64,000 nucleotides of DNA, taken from contig NZ_LN831057.1 in the NCBI RefSeq assembly GCF_001375495.1, positions 186,001-250,000 on the forward strand. Reading direction: 5' to 3'. The notes below the pieces were generated by a model. That model saw only the letters and a list, made by a program, of their open reading frames with translations, had not been told where the DNA came from and did no database searches. Source of the stretch: Flaviflexus massiliensis (GTDB lineage: Bacteria; Actinomycetota; Actinomycetes; Actinomycetales; Actinomycetaceae). The position numbers were made by a program, and so were the translations under genes. Positions 46,118 through 56,315 of the stretch are shown here, in pieces; positions within the stretch are counted from its first letter, which is position 1, and each line of letters starts with the position of its first letter.

Positions 46118-46954
46118 GTGATCGACCTTCATACCCACTCCGCCTATTCCGATGGGACACAGACCCCGCTCGAGCTCATGACAGAAGCCGCCCAAGTCGG
46201 CATTACCGTTCTTGGGCTCACCGATCACGACACCATCGCCGGCTACGAGGACGCAAAAGCAGCCGCCGAGGCAACCGGCGTTGGCCTCGTGACCGGCATC
46301 GAGATCAGCACCCGTTTCAAGGGCCGCGTCGTCCACCTGCTCGGCTACCTATTCGACCACACTCGCGCCATCGCCGAGCACTGTACGCGAGTACGGAAAG
46401 CACGGGTGGAAAGACTGCGGGACATGGTCGATGTCATGGAACGGGACGGCCTCATCACCTGGGAGGAGGTGCAACAAGTAGCGGGAACGGACGCCACTCT
46501 CGGCAGGCCCCACATAGCCGATGCGCTTCTTCAGCGCGGCACCATCACCCACCGGGATGAAGCCTTCACCACCTACCTGTCACCCAGTTCCCCCTACTAC
46601 CGCAGCTACTGGGCACCCACACTTCAAGAATCGATCAAGCTCATCCACGATGCTGGTGGGGTGGCAGTGTGGGCACACCCAAGGGCCGCAGCTAGGGGTG
46701 GGATGCACGACTGGCAGGCGATCCGGGAAGGCATCGCTCTCGGCATTGATGGGCTCGAAGTTGATCACCGGGACAATCCGGTCGCAGACCGGGCGAAACT
46801 CGCTAGTATGGTGAGCGAACTCGGACTCGTCCGAACAGGCTCGAGCGACTACCATGGCTCGGGCAAACACAACCAGCTCGGGGAACACAACACTTCGCCG
46901 CACATGCTGGAACGAATCGCCCACCAGGCGACAATGGAGGTCTACCGTCCGTGA
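46118..46954 (+). CDS. PHP-domain phosphoesterase
   Basis: 278 residues. Metal-binding motifs of the PHP family are present: DLHTHSAYSDGT, LGLTDHDTIAGY, TGIEIST, WAHPR and GSSDYHGSGK. Closest in layout to bacterial 3',5'-nucleoside bisphosphate phosphatases/RNase AM (YciV type) rather than to histidinol phosphatase, though this is inferred. GTG start. Its stop overlaps the marC GTG (GTGA, 46951-46954). Confidence 0.85.
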   Translation: MIDLHTHSAYSDGTQTPLELMTEAAQVGITVLGLTDHDTIAGYEDAKAAAEATGVGLVTGIEISTRFKGRVVHLLGYLFDHTRAIAEHCTRVRKARVERLRDMVDVMERDGLITWEEVQQVAGTDATLGRPHIADALLQRGTITHRDEAFTTYLSPSSPYYRSYWAPTLQESIKLIHDAGGVAVWAHPRAAARGGMHDWQAIREGIALGIDGLEVDHRDNPVADRAKLASMVSELGLVRTGSSDYHGSGKHNQLGEHNTSPHMLERIAHQATMEVYRP

Positions 46955-47571
46955 ACAACGTCATCGACACAACTGTCTTTGCTTCGACCTTCTTCACGTT
47001 GTTCGTCATCATGGACCCGGCAGGAAACGTGCCGATCTTCCTTGGCCTCACATCCAAGATGACCCCGAAAGAACGTGCCCGGGCGGCCTGGCAGGCAAAT
47101 GCCGTATCGGCGGGAGTTCTCGGTGTCTTCGGGGTCTTCGGAACCTACATCCTCGGCTTCCTCCACATTTCGGTTGAAGCCATGCAAATGTCGGGCGGCC
47201 TGCTCCTCCTGCTCGTTGCCCTACAGCTCCTCACCGGTGAAGAAAGTGACCCGGGCAAACCCGCAGGCAAAACCAATATCGCCCTCGTTCCCATTGGCAC
47301 CCCGCTCCTGGCGGGGCCGGGAACCATCGTCGCGTTCATGTTGTCCGTCGAAGGCGCGGGATCCGCCGCGCCAAAGATCGTTGCCGTCATCGCCGCTTTC
47401 ATCGCCGTGCACCTCGCCTCCTGGGCAGCCCTGCGGTTCTCCGTCGTCATCCACCGCTTCCTCGGTGAAGGTGGCACCACGCTCCTCACCAAACTGTCAG
47501 GTATGCTCCTTGCCGCAATCGCCACCCAGCTCATTATTAATGGCGTTCTCGGCGTCGTCGATACGCTCTAG
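46951..47571 (+). CDS. MarC-family inner-membrane protein
   Basis: 206 residues, six membrane helices. MarC features are FFTLFVIMDPAGNVPIFLGL, MSGGLLLLLVALQLLTG, IALVPIGTPLLAGPGTIVAF and LTKLSGMLLAAIATQLIING. The family's role is unknown; the old antibiotic-resistance link was not sustained. Translationally coupled to the PHP gene. Confidence 0.9.
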   Translation: MNNVIDTTVFASTFFTLFVIMDPAGNVPIFLGLTSKMTPKERARAAWQANAVSAGVLGVFGVFGTYILGFLHISVEAMQMSGGLLLLLVALQLLTGEESDPGKPAGKTNIALVPIGTPLLAGPGTIVAFMLSVEGAGSAAPKIVAVIAAFIAVHLASWAALRFSVVIHRFLGEGGTTLLTKLSGMLLAAIATQLIINGVLGVVDTL

Positions 47572-47702
47572 CGGCACCGGCAGGCGGCGAGAGTACCCAC
47601 TCGCATAATCCTGCCCACTAGTCCTGACCACGCGAGGAGTCTGTACCTGCCTGGAGCATCGCCAAGTTGTGCAGATATCGTTTAGCACGACAGTTCAATA
47701 TA

Positions 47703-47744
47703 ATTGGGGGATGGCCGGCCAAGGTCGACCTTCCATCCCCCAAT
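47703..47744. terminator. Bidirectional terminator between marC and the DEAD-box gene
   Basis: ATTGGGGGATGG (47703-47714) pairs perfectly with CCATCCCCCAAT (47733-47744). The loop contains the nested palindrome AAGGTCGACCTT. Both sides are flanked by short AT-rich stretches (AATATA and TTTAC). Confidence 0.85.
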
Positions 47745-47796
47745 TTACACCGCCACGGTTTGCCTATTCGAAGCTAGCTCATGAGGGCAATTCACT

Positions 47797-49374
47797 TCAA
47801 TCCTGCTGGGTTGCCTGCCCCTGCGGGTTGCCGTTCTTGGTGCGACGACGAGCACGGGTGCGGCGGGCCCGCGGCTGATCGGAACCGGATTCGTTTCGGC
47901 CATTATTACGACCTTGCGAATTACGGTTACCGCCACCGTTCCGGCTGGCGCCTCGTGAACGACCGGGCGAGTTCCGCTGGCCCCTGCTACTGCGACCCCC
48001 GGTCTCGCCCAGGTCCTCAACCTCTTCGGCTTCAAGACCGGCACGGGTGCGCTGCGAACGGGGCAGGCGACCCGTCACTGACGGATCAATGTTGAGATCC
48101 GAGTACAGGTGATCAGAGGTGTGGTAGGTCTCGACGGGCTCGGGAGTGCCGAGACCGAGCGCATTGTTGATCACCGACCAGCGGGGAGTGTCCTCCCAGT
48201 CAACGAAGGTGATAGCCGTGCCCGACTGGCCCGCACGTCCGGTACGGCCGATACGGTGCAGGTACGTTTTCTCATCTTCGGGGCACTGGTAGTTGATGAC
48301 GTGGGTGACGTTCTCCACGTCAATGCCGCGCGCAGCAACGTCGGTAGCCACGAGGATATCGATCTTGCCGGTACGGAACGCGCGCAGTGCGCGCTCGCGG
48401 GCACCCTGACCGAGATCACCGTGAAGAGCGCCGGTTGCGAAGCCCCGCTCTTCCAGCTCGTCAGCAACCTTCGCGGCCTGGCGCTTGGTGCGGGTAAAGA
48501 TGATGGCGAGTTCCCGGCCTTCGGCCTGAAGGATGCGGGCGAGGACCTCGATCTTGTTGAGTTGGTGAGCACGGTAAACAACCTGAGTTGTTTCCTTCAC
48601 CGTCTTCTGGTCGCCGGTCGGGTCCTGGGCGCGGATGTGTGTGGGGCGCGTCATGTATCGGCGTGCCATTGCCACGACGGAACCGGGCATGGTTGCCGAG
48701 AACAGCATCGTGTGGCGAGTTGGGGGAGTGGCGGCCAGAATGGTCTCCACATCCTCCAAGAAGCCCAAGTCCAGCATCTCGTCCGCTTCGTCAAGGACGA
48801 GGGTCTTGAGGGCCGTGAGGTCGAGAACTTTCTGCTTATACAGGTCAATGAGCCGGCCGGGAGTACCGACAACGATCTCGGCACCCTTCTTCAGGGCCTC
48901 AACCTGCGGCTCGTAGGCGCGACCCCCGTACACCTCAACGATCCGGATCTTGCGGTTCGCTGATGCCATCTTGAGATCGCCGGCGACCTGGACGGCAAGT
49001 TCACGGGTCGGCGCAATTGCGAGAGCCTGGGGTGCTCCTGGCTTGGTAAGGGCGTCGTAGCCCTCTTCACCCGGTGCAATCACGGCTTCGACCATGGGGA
49101 TGCCAAAGCCGAGAGTCTTACCGGTTCCAGTCTTGGCCTGACCAATGATGTCCTGCCGGGACAGTGCAATCGGGAGAGTCAGAGCCTGGATCGGGAAGGG
49201 ATGCGTGATCCCCTTGGCTGCAAGAGCATCAACAATCTCGGGGCTGACACCGAAGTCCGCGAAAGACTTGACTTCAAGGTCAAGCTCTTCCGCGGTCGCA
49301 TCAATGTCTGCCTTCGGCTCCTTGGCTGAAGGGACGTTGGCATGATCGGTATTAATTTGTCCGCTAGTCGACAT
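47797..49374 (-). CDS. DEAD-box RNA helicase
   Basis: 525 residues. Motifs in order: Q-motif (FADFGVSPEIVDALAAKGI), AKTGTGKT, PTRELAVQV, TPGRLIDL, DEADEML, FSATMP, then the second RecA domain with VATDVAARGIDV and HRIGRTGRAGQSG. A basic tail of about 85 residues rich in Arg, Gly, Asn and Ser (RGASRNGGGNRNSQG type) should bind RNA. Similar to actinobacterial RhlE-like helicases involved in ribosome assembly or RNA decay. AAAGGAA ribosome site before the ATG. Confidence 0.93.
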   Translation of the reverse strand: MSTSGQINTDHANVPSAKEPKADIDATAEELDLEVKSFADFGVSPEIVDALAAKGITHPFPIQALTLPIALSRQDIIGQAKTGTGKTLGFGIPMVEAVIAPGEEGYDALTKPGAPQALAIAPTRELAVQVAGDLKMASANRKIRIVEVYGGRAYEPQVEALKKGAEIVVGTPGRLIDLYKQKVLDLTALKTLVLDEADEMLDLGFLEDVETILAATPPTRHTMLFSATMPGSVVAMARRYMTRPTHIRAQDPTGDQKTVKETTQVVYRAHQLNKIEVLARILQAEGRELAIIFTRTKRQAAKVADELEERGFATGALHGDLGQGARERALRAFRTGKIDILVATDVAARGIDVENVTHVINYQCPEDEKTYLHRIGRTGRAGQSGTAITFVDWEDTPRWSVINNALGLGTPEPVETYHTSDHLYSDLNIDPSVTGRLPRSQRTRAGLEAEEVEDLGETGGRSSRGQRNSPGRSRGASRNGGGNRNSQGRNNGRNESGSDQPRARRTRARRRTKNGNPQGQATQQD

Positions 49375-49537
49375 AATTTCCTTTACTTCAAGTCAATCGG
49401 GGAGGTGCGTAATCGCACTGGCAGCCGATCGTCAAGAAGCAATGCCGGGGTTCGGCAGATAAAAGAATGTCAACGGCACGACCGGTCAACCTTCGTGGCC
49501 ATCCTAGTGCATAAGGAATGGCAGAACTGAAGATGTG

Positions 49538-49762
49538 TCAGGCGTGACCGAAACCGACGCGGCGCGGCTCGTCCTCACCGACGGAAACGTAGGCCAGAGT
49601 CGAGGCGGGAATGAGAGCCTTGCGGCCCTTGGTGTCCGAGACGATGAAGATGCCGTTGGAGGAGATTGCTTCGGCAACGGCGGCCTCAATCTCTTCTGCG
49701 GTCTGGTCGACGTCGAAGGTGAGTTCGCGTGCAATGTTCTGAATTCCGATATGAAGTTCCAT
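49538..49762 (-). CDS. DUF3107 small protein
   Basis: 74 residues beginning MELHIGIQNIARELTFDVDQ, then a helix and AYVSVGEDEPRRVGFGHA. Matches the conserved actinobacterial DUF3107 family (TB9.4-like) of unknown function, usually next to a DEAD-box helicase and adnA, as here. The start at 49762 is chosen because TACCAT lies seven bases upstream (leaderless-type) and the family begins with ME-hydrophobic; two in-frame ATGs further upstream are possible. The 160 bases between this gene and the helicase gene hold no recognisable feature. Confidence 0.88.
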   Translation of the reverse strand: MELHIGIQNIARELTFDVDQTAEEIEAAVAEAISSNGIFIVSDTKGRKALIPASTLAYVSVGEDEPRRVGFGHA

Positions 49763-49850
49763 GGTGTCCATGGTACGAAACATGATCCCGACTCGATGTG
49801 GCGATTCGTCACCAGCCGAAAAGTGAGAAAAATATGCCGACCTGCTCGGG

Positions 49851-49856
49851 TATGTT
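49851..49856 (+). promoter_or_regulatory. -10 element of adnA-adnB, leaderless-type
   Basis: TATGTT ends six bases before the adnA ATG (49863). No Shine-Dalgarno sequence lies between. Confidence 0.5.
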
Positions 49857-49862
49857 CAACGT

Positions 49863-52800
49863 ATGGAAAGTTTGGACTTGGATGCTTCCCAGCTACGTGC
49901 GGTCGACGGTGCCTTACAGAGTCGTTCCACCATCGTTTTGGGTGGTGCTGGCACCGGTAAGACAACAACGCTGTTGGAAATTGCCTCCCGAATCATTGAC
50001 CGTGGCGAGTCGCTCGTCGTGCTCGGGGCAGGGCGCAAGGCTGCGGATCAGCTGCGCACCAATCTGACGCTACGTCACGGAAAACTTCCCGCCAACATCG
50101 AGATCCGCACGGCGCAGGCATGGGCGTTCAGCCTCCTGCAGGTGTATGCAGCGGCCCGCGGCCGACACACACCAGAACTCATTACCGGCCCCACTCAGGA
50201 TTCGATCATTACTGAACTCCTGCGTGAAGCCTCCGAGATGATCGACTGGCCGGCTGAGCTCGACCACGAAATCATGGATCTGCCCGGCTTCCGTGCCGAA
50301 CTTCGCGACCTCTTTACCCGGTCTGCTGAGCTCGGCATCAGCGGCACCGAGCTGATCGAACTCGGTAGGGAAGAGAACGAACAGATCTGGATCGCTGCCG
50401 GTCAGCTCATGGATCAGTACGAGGGTGCGCTTGCGCTTGAGGATGCCACCGTTCAAGGTGGTGTCGGTGCTGACCGATTCGATCATGCACGCCTTGTCCA
50501 CCAGGCCGCCTGGCTCCTTGCCAACCCCGAAGCCTGGGAACCCGGAGAGGTGCCAACCGTCGACTGGATTCTCATCGATGACTACCAGAACGCAACGCTT
50601 GCTACCGCGGCTCTCCTGTCAGCGGCACACCACGTGAAGCCTGGGGACGGGATGGGGGCACGGCTGGTCATGACCGCGGATCCCGATACGGCAGTGGAAG
50701 GCTTCAGAGGCGGCATTGCCCACCTGCCAGGTCTCGCACGCGGAACCAAGCCCGGTATCGGGCTCTCCGCAGGAGTTGTCACTCTCGACCATCGCTACCG
50801 TGCCGGGGCAGAGCTTGCCGAACTCCACAACCGGATCGTGGACCGTATCGGTGTTGCGGGCTTCGGCACTCACCGCAGGCCCGAACCTGGTAGTTCAGAC
50901 GACACCCTCACCGTTAGGACTTTCCCCGGAACCGATCAGGAGCAGGCAGGGATCGCGCGCATGATCCGTAGGGCCCACGTAAGGAATAGCGTGCCCTATG
51001 ACGACATGGCGATCATTACCCGCTCCCGCAACGTCCACACCGAACTCGAACGGGTGCTGCGCGATGCCGGGGTGAGGGTTCGTCCCGCTGCACGCAACGA
51101 ACCACTTCGATACGTCCCCATTGTCCGCGCCCTCATGAACGTCATGAGGGAGGGGGTTGCGGGTGACCTCACCGAGGCCGAACTCTACTGGCTCCTGTCT
51201 TCCCCGCTTATTGGGCTCGATCCGAGCAAGAAGAGACAACTGACCCATCGCGTCTCGGTCTGGGGACACGAGAACGAGACCGGTCAGCCACTGCGAGTGC
51301 TGATGGGGGAGACGGAAGCAGACTGGGCCACGCCACTTCGAAAGCTCCACCGTATCCTTGAAGCCACACGGACAGCTGTTGCCGAGGGTAAGAATGCGGA
51401 AGAAGTACTCTGGGCCGCATGGCAGGCAGCAGATCTTGCCGAGAACCTGCGCGAGCAGGCCCTCGCTGGCGGCGCTACCAGCGGGGCAGCGAACGCCATG
51501 CTTGATGCCGTCATGCACCTTTTCCGCATCGCGCAGCGACTCGTTGACCGGGACGCTCGCACAACAAGTGCGCAGTTCCTTGATGAGCTTGAATCCCAAG
51601 AAATTGTCGAAGACTCGATTGCTCGAACCGGTCAGGAGTCCGGTGTCCACCTGCTAACCCCCGCCATGGCCATCGGCCAAGAATTCACCCTCGTGATCGT
51701 GGCCGACCTCAACGACGGCACCTGGCCAAACCTGCGGGTAAGAGACGGGCTGTTCGGTGCAGGAAAGCTCGCCGAACTCTATCTGGACAGGCTCACGGAT
51801 AACGTCACCAGTCTTCGCAGTGTTGTCGACGATGAATTGCGGATGCTCGCATTCGCAGCCAGTCGAGCAACTCATCACCTGGTCCTCACTGCAGTTGACT
51901 CGGAGGAGACTTCGAGGTCGCGCTTCATTGATCTCCTCATCGATGAAGACAATGTTGAACACGTTCAGGCCAGCAAGCTGTCGATGTCGATCCCCGGCGT
52001 CGTTGGCAGGCTCCGCTCCGCAATGACCGATCCCACTCTGACTATCAGCGAAACGGATCGGGAGTTGGCAGCAGATATGCTTGTATCCCTCCCAAGTTGG
52101 ACTGCGGAGCACCTACCGGGTGTTGCCCCGCGGGACTGGATTCCTTCGTTACCGCCAAGCGACCCGCGCCCGTGGTCCCGGACGACACGTATTTCACCGT
52201 CGGGAATCGCAGATATCTCCAAGTGCACACTCAAATGGTTCGTCCAGCGGATCGGGCTGAGCGATACGGATGACCGTCAAGCACTCGACCGGGGAAATCT
52301 CATTCACGATATTGCCGAAGCTCATCCGGACGGGGATGCTGCCGCGATTATGGCGTCCTTTGAGAAGAAATGGCCCGAATACTCGATCGCCTTCACGGAA
52401 GGCTACGAGCGAGATTTTGAGAAGAAAGAGATTCTCAAGACGATCAACACCCTCATCTTTTACCTCAACGGCCAAACGCGAGCCCAAGTTGAGCAGAAAC
52501 TATCGGTGGAAACCCCGCACTTCACCGTGAGTGGGCGTATCGACCGTATTGAGGAAACCACGAACGGGCCGATCATTACCGACTTTAAAACCGGCACTAC
52601 TGCAGAAACCAAGGCCGAGGCAGAAGAGAATCCGCAACTCCGCACATACCAATGGCTCTACGAGCAAGTGAATGGTTCCCCGAGTGCCGGCGCGCAACTT
52701 GTGTATGTGCGATTGCCTCAAGCAAAAGGTAATCCGACCTTGCGTGAGCAGAAGGCGCTCGATGATTCGGGACGAGAGGCCGTGGTCGACATGTTGAACG

Positions 52801-52916
52801 ATGTCGCGTCCCAGCTCGGAGGAATCGATATTGCCGCTCGAAAGGGAACCTGGTGTGACCACTGCCCGGTGAAAAATATGTGCCCCAACTTTGACGAAGG
52901 AGCTCTCTTCTCATGA
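49863..52916 (+). CDS. adnA: AdnA subunit of the AdnAB helicase-nuclease
   Basis: 1017 residues. An N-terminal UvrD-like motor domain with Walker A GGAGTGKTT (27-35) and a variant motif II, IDDYQNA (DDYQ where DEYQ is usual). The C-terminal RecB-type nuclease domain has ITDFKTG and LRTYQWLYEQ. An iron-sulfur cage is indicated by Cys in SKCTLKWF and by Cys998, Cys1001 and Cys1007 (WCDHCPVKNMCP). AdnAB is the mycobacterial-type double-strand-break resection machine. The stop overlaps adnB (ATGA). DUF3107 and a DEAD-box gene upstream match the usual actinobacterial order. Confidence 0.9.
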   Translation: MESLDLDASQLRAVDGALQSRSTIVLGGAGTGKTTTLLEIASRIIDRGESLVVLGAGRKAADQLRTNLTLRHGKLPANIEIRTAQAWAFSLLQVYAAARGRHTPELITGPTQDSIITELLREASEMIDWPAELDHEIMDLPGFRAELRDLFTRSAELGISGTELIELGREENEQIWIAAGQLMDQYEGALALEDATVQGGVGADRFDHARLVHQAAWLLANPEAWEPGEVPTVDWILIDDYQNATLATAALLSAAHHVKPGDGMGARLVMTADPDTAVEGFRGGIAHLPGLARGTKPGIGLSAGVVTLDHRYRAGAELAELHNRIVDRIGVAGFGTHRRPEPGSSDDTLTVRTFPGTDQEQAGIARMIRRAHVRNSVPYDDMAIITRSRNVHTELERVLRDAGVRVRPAARNEPLRYVPIVRALMNVMREGVAGDLTEAELYWLLSSPLIGLDPSKKRQLTHRVSVWGHENETGQPLRVLMGETEADWATPLRKLHRILEATRTAVAEGKNAEEVLWAAWQAADLAENLREQALAGGATSGAANAMLDAVMHLFRIAQRLVDRDARTTSAQFLDELESQEIVEDSIARTGQESGVHLLTPAMAIGQEFTLVIVADLNDGTWPNLRVRDGLFGAGKLAELYLDRLTDNVTSLRSVVDDELRMLAFAASRATHHLVLTAVDSEETSRSRFIDLLIDEDNVEHVQASKLSMSIPGVVGRLRSAMTDPTLTISETDRELAADMLVSLPSWTAEHLPGVAPRDWIPSLPPSDPRPWSRTTRISPSGIADISKCTLKWFVQRIGLSDTDDRQALDRGNLIHDIAEAHPDGDAAAIMASFEKKWPEYSIAFTEGYERDFEKKEILKTINTLIFYLNGQTRAQVEQKLSVETPHFTVSGRIDRIEETTNGPIITDFKTGTTAETKAEAEENPQLRTYQWLYEQVNGSPSAGAQLVYVRLPQAKGNPTLREQKALDDSGREAVVDMLNDVASQLGGIDIAARKGTWCDHCPVKNMCPNFDEGALFS

Positions 52917-55900
52917 ACCTCGAAACTCGTGAAGGTGCGAGCGCATTCCTTCAACAGGTTGACGGATTCCCTCCAACTAGTGATCAGCTTGATGTCATCA
53001 TGGGCGGTGCCGAACCCTCGCTCGTGATCGCGGGCGCCGGTGCCGGTAAGACCAAGACCATGTCACTGAGGGTTGTTTACCACGTGGCGGCAGGTAATGT
53101 GGAACCCGCAGAGGTCCTCGGCCTCACCTTCACCAAGAAGGCCGCGAACGAGCTTTCCTCTCGCATCACCACCATGCTTCGGAAGGCAGCGCGGTTGGGT
53201 GGCACCGCAATCAACGAGGAAACGGTGATCCTGTCACGGCCTGTTGTCTCTACCTACAATGCTTTCGCGTCGAGCATAGCGACAGAGCACGGACTCATCG
53301 TGGGAGTTGATCCTTCTGCCAGAGTCATTAATGATGCGGAGAAATTCCAGATCATCAATGATCTTGTGCGGGGCTGGGAGGAGGACCTCAGCGAGCACGG
53401 GAGTGGCAAAGTCAGCACCCTGACCACTAATGTCATGGACCTTGCGGCAACCATTCTCAACAACGAACTGACAACCGATCAGGTTCGCGAATCGCTGACA
53501 GAGTTCCGGGACCACATTGTAGCTGCCGGGGCCGAAGGCTTGGCGAAGAGCAAAAAACTGTCTGAATTCTTGTCCACCTACGAGCATCGCTTCCGACTAC
53601 TCAACGTCGTTGATGCCTACCTAGCCTACAAGTCTGATCATCAGCTCGTGGAGTTTGCTGACCAGGTTTCGGTTGCCAGCAGAGTCCTCCAGAAGCGCCC
53701 TGATATTGTGCAGTCCCTCGAGGACGAGCATCGGCTCGTGCTGCTGGATGAATACCAGGACACGTCGGTTAATCAGTCGAAATTCCTGCGCCAAATCTTT
53801 GGTGGGGGACACAATGTCACTGCCGTGGGCGACCCGAATCAGGCGATCTACGGGTGGCGCGGGGCATCGGCTGATGCTCTGGCAGATTACAAGCACTCGT
53901 TCTCGGAACCTGAAACCAAGATGCCGCAGTATTCTCTATCCACCGCATTCCGCAATAAGGGCGAGATCCTTGAGGCGGCAAACGCCGTATCCTCTTCGTT
54001 GCGGCAACACGCAGAGAAATCAGGGCTCCATGTTGAGCCGCTTGAAGCGTTCACCAAGACCGGTGGCGAGGTAGAACTTGCCTTCGATGTCATGGAAGAA
54101 GATTCCTACAAGACTGTTGCCGCAGACATTGCCCGCTACCGTCAAGAACACGCCGCAAACAACAACGGACAGGGCCCGTCCATCGCAGTTCTTTGTCGCG
54201 CCCGCGCATCCATGGAGCCCATGGCCAAGGCTTTGGCCGAGCTCAAGATTCCCTACATTGAGCACGGGAATCAAAGCGCAATCTCTCAGCCCGAAGTGGT
54301 CACGATTCGAGGACTCCTCCGGACAGTTGCGACACCGGCTCGGGGACAGGCCATGTCCCGGCTGCTCAGCTATCTCAATATTTCCCCTGCCGATATGGAA
54401 GCGGTCAATCAGGTTCGAAATGCTCTGGGGCGAAAGAACGACGTGGAACTGAGCTTTGCCGAGGCACTCCCGCATCTGGACCAAGCCGACCTAAGTGACG
54501 TCGCGAGAGGGAGACTCAATCGCCTCAACCGCTGGATTCAGACCCTGACGGAGGCACGCTATTCAAGGATCGAGGACCTCGTTTCCCTTGCCATCCGCAT
54601 CACCGGCATCGAGACCGAAGTCTTCTCGCGTTCGTCATCGGGAGGCATCGGGCAAGCCAGCCTGTCCTCCTTGCAGCGCCTCGCGTCTGGCTACTCCGAG
54701 TCGATGGAAGGTGCGACCCTTGAGGCTTTCCTTGATTGGCTCGACCTTGTCGAGGAGAAGGAACACGGCGGATCTGACGAGCTGCCTCTGGCCGACCTGG
54801 CAGCTGAAGCTGAGGGAATCACGAAAGACGAACTCGAGAACCCGAACACTGTCACCATCATGACGATTCACGGAGCCAAGGGTCTCGAATGGGACTATGT
54901 CGCGATTGTGGACATGAAATACGGTGGCTTCGACCTGCTGACGACGAATCCCAGATCACCCTGGATCAGCAACGTTGCGAAGGTACCCATGTGGCTCCAG
55001 GAGGATGCCCATTCTCTGCCCGAATGGCGGTGGAAGGGAGACGACGATGCCAAGTCACTTGAAGCGTCATTTGGCAAGTGGCTGTCGGAGGACTTCGCGG
55101 ATCACGAAAATAGGGAGCGTCGCCGACTTGCCTACGTGGCGATGACCAGGCCCCGCACCCGGCTACTCATGGCGGGCTACTGGTACAAGAAAGCTCAGAA
55201 TGCGGAGGAGGCAGAAGAGCAACTGCAGGATCCCAAGAAAACTGTCAAGTATGGTCCTTCGCGCCTCCTGAACGGCATCAACGTGCCTACCAGCGGAGTC
55301 TCGATGACGGAACTCCCTGCAATCGATATTCCGGAGGAGGAAGCCGCCGAGCAGAAGAATTACATGGCGGATCAGCAACGCGGTGCTACCCGCGAACTTC
55401 TCGAGGCCAAAGAATTTGTTGAGTCACGAGTTCCCCTTTCCGTGGGTGAGATGGAAGAACGCGTCCAGGATGGTTCCGGGTGGATTAGGGATTCGCTCAC
55501 CGACCTCGTCGCACTCCTTGATGGTGATGACGAGGCGGAGTTTGAACTGGAGCGGATTACCGCAAATGGTGTGGTGACGATGGCTACTGACCAGGTTCAG
55601 TTCCGTCTTGACACGGAACGCCCGATCCCGTCGGAGCCGGCACATGCGGCCCGCCTGGGGCAGCAGGTCCACGAGTACATTGCGTCCAGGTTTGGTGCGC
55701 CGCGAACAGGTGACCTGCTTGATGTGTCGGGTGATGCCGACCAGGTGCTGGGACTCGATCTTTCGGATCCGCATGTGGCACGCCTCGTTGACGCATTTGA
55801 GACCCTGCCTCTTGTAAAATCCGGAACTGCTCCCATCGCCGTCGAAGCACCGGTGGATGTGGTCGTGGCTGGCATTCCCATGCGTGGAACGATCGATGCC

Positions 55901-56191
55901 GTGTTCCCTGACGGTCAGCATCCTGACACCGGTGAAGAGCGGGTCCGTATCGTTGACTGGAAGACGGGCCGCTACCCGTCAGACCTAGAGAACAAGGAGC
56001 TTCAGCTTCACCTCTACCGGCTCGCATGGGCCAAGGTGACCGGAATGGATCCTCGCAATATCTCGGCCACCTTCGCCTATCTGGGCGAGAAGGATGAGAA
56101 GAAGCGGATTCACGACATCCCCGCAATGGATGAAGAGACTTTGACCGAGAAGATCACGACCCTCGTCAATGCCGTGAAGGAAGCCCGCTAG
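52913..56191 (+). CDS. adnB: AdnB subunit of the AdnAB helicase-nuclease
   Basis: 1092 residues. Full UvrD-type helicase: GAGAGKTKT (41-49), LTFTKKAANELSSRI, LVLLDEYQDTS, GDPNQAIYGWRGAS, TIHGAKGLEWDYV and YVAMTRPRTRLLMAG. A RecB-like nuclease module ends the protein (RIVDWKTGRYPSD, LQLHLYRLAWAK); it has no cysteine cage. Compared with AdnA the motor motifs are canonical, so AdnB is likely the main motor. ATG within the adnA stop; AAGGAG lies about a dozen bases upstream. A long hairpin follows. Confidence 0.92.
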   Translation: MNLETREGASAFLQQVDGFPPTSDQLDVIMGGAEPSLVIAGAGAGKTKTMSLRVVYHVAAGNVEPAEVLGLTFTKKAANELSSRITTMLRKAARLGGTAINEETVILSRPVVSTYNAFASSIATEHGLIVGVDPSARVINDAEKFQIINDLVRGWEEDLSEHGSGKVSTLTTNVMDLAATILNNELTTDQVRESLTEFRDHIVAAGAEGLAKSKKLSEFLSTYEHRFRLLNVVDAYLAYKSDHQLVEFADQVSVASRVLQKRPDIVQSLEDEHRLVLLDEYQDTSVNQSKFLRQIFGGGHNVTAVGDPNQAIYGWRGASADALADYKHSFSEPETKMPQYSLSTAFRNKGEILEAANAVSSSLRQHAEKSGLHVEPLEAFTKTGGEVELAFDVMEEDSYKTVAADIARYRQEHAANNNGQGPSIAVLCRARASMEPMAKALAELKIPYIEHGNQSAISQPEVVTIRGLLRTVATPARGQAMSRLLSYLNISPADMEAVNQVRNALGRKNDVELSFAEALPHLDQADLSDVARGRLNRLNRWIQTLTEARYSRIEDLVSLAIRITGIETEVFSRSSSGGIGQASLSSLQRLASGYSESMEGATLEAFLDWLDLVEEKEHGGSDELPLADLAAEAEGITKDELENPNTVTIMTIHGAKGLEWDYVAIVDMKYGGFDLLTTNPRSPWISNVAKVPMWLQEDAHSLPEWRWKGDDDAKSLEASFGKWLSEDFADHENRERRRLAYVAMTRPRTRLLMAGYWYKKAQNAEEAEEQLQDPKKTVKYGPSRLLNGINVPTSGVSMTELPAIDIPEEEAAEQKNYMADQQRGATRELLEAKEFVESRVPLSVGEMEERVQDGSGWIRDSLTDLVALLDGDDEAEFELERITANGVVTMATDQVQFRLDTERPIPSEPAHAARLGQQVHEYIASRFGAPRTGDLLDVSGDADQVLGLDLSDPHVARLVDAFETLPLVKSGTAPIAVEAPVDVVVAGIPMRGTIDAVFPDGQHPDTGEERVRIVDWKTGRYPSDLENKELQLHLYRLAWAKVTGMDPRNISATFAYLGEKDEKKRIHDIPAMDEETLTEKITTLVNAVKEAR

Positions 56192-56251
56192 CCCCAGTCT
56201 TTGTCCTAGTCTCTGCCAGCTGAGACGGACGGGTATGAAGGACGACCCCGT

Positions 56252-56299
56252 AACTGTTTCCACCCCGACGGATTATCTCCGTACGGGGTGGAAGCAGTT
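56252..56299. terminator. Bidirectional terminator between adnB and the kinase-fold gene
   Basis: AACTGTTTCCACCCCG (56252-56267) pairs with 56284-56299 with one G-U wobble, and ACGGA/TCCGT continues the stem inside. It lies between convergent genes. Confidence 0.85.
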
Positions 56300-56315
56300 A
56301 AGAAGTAAGAGAGCT

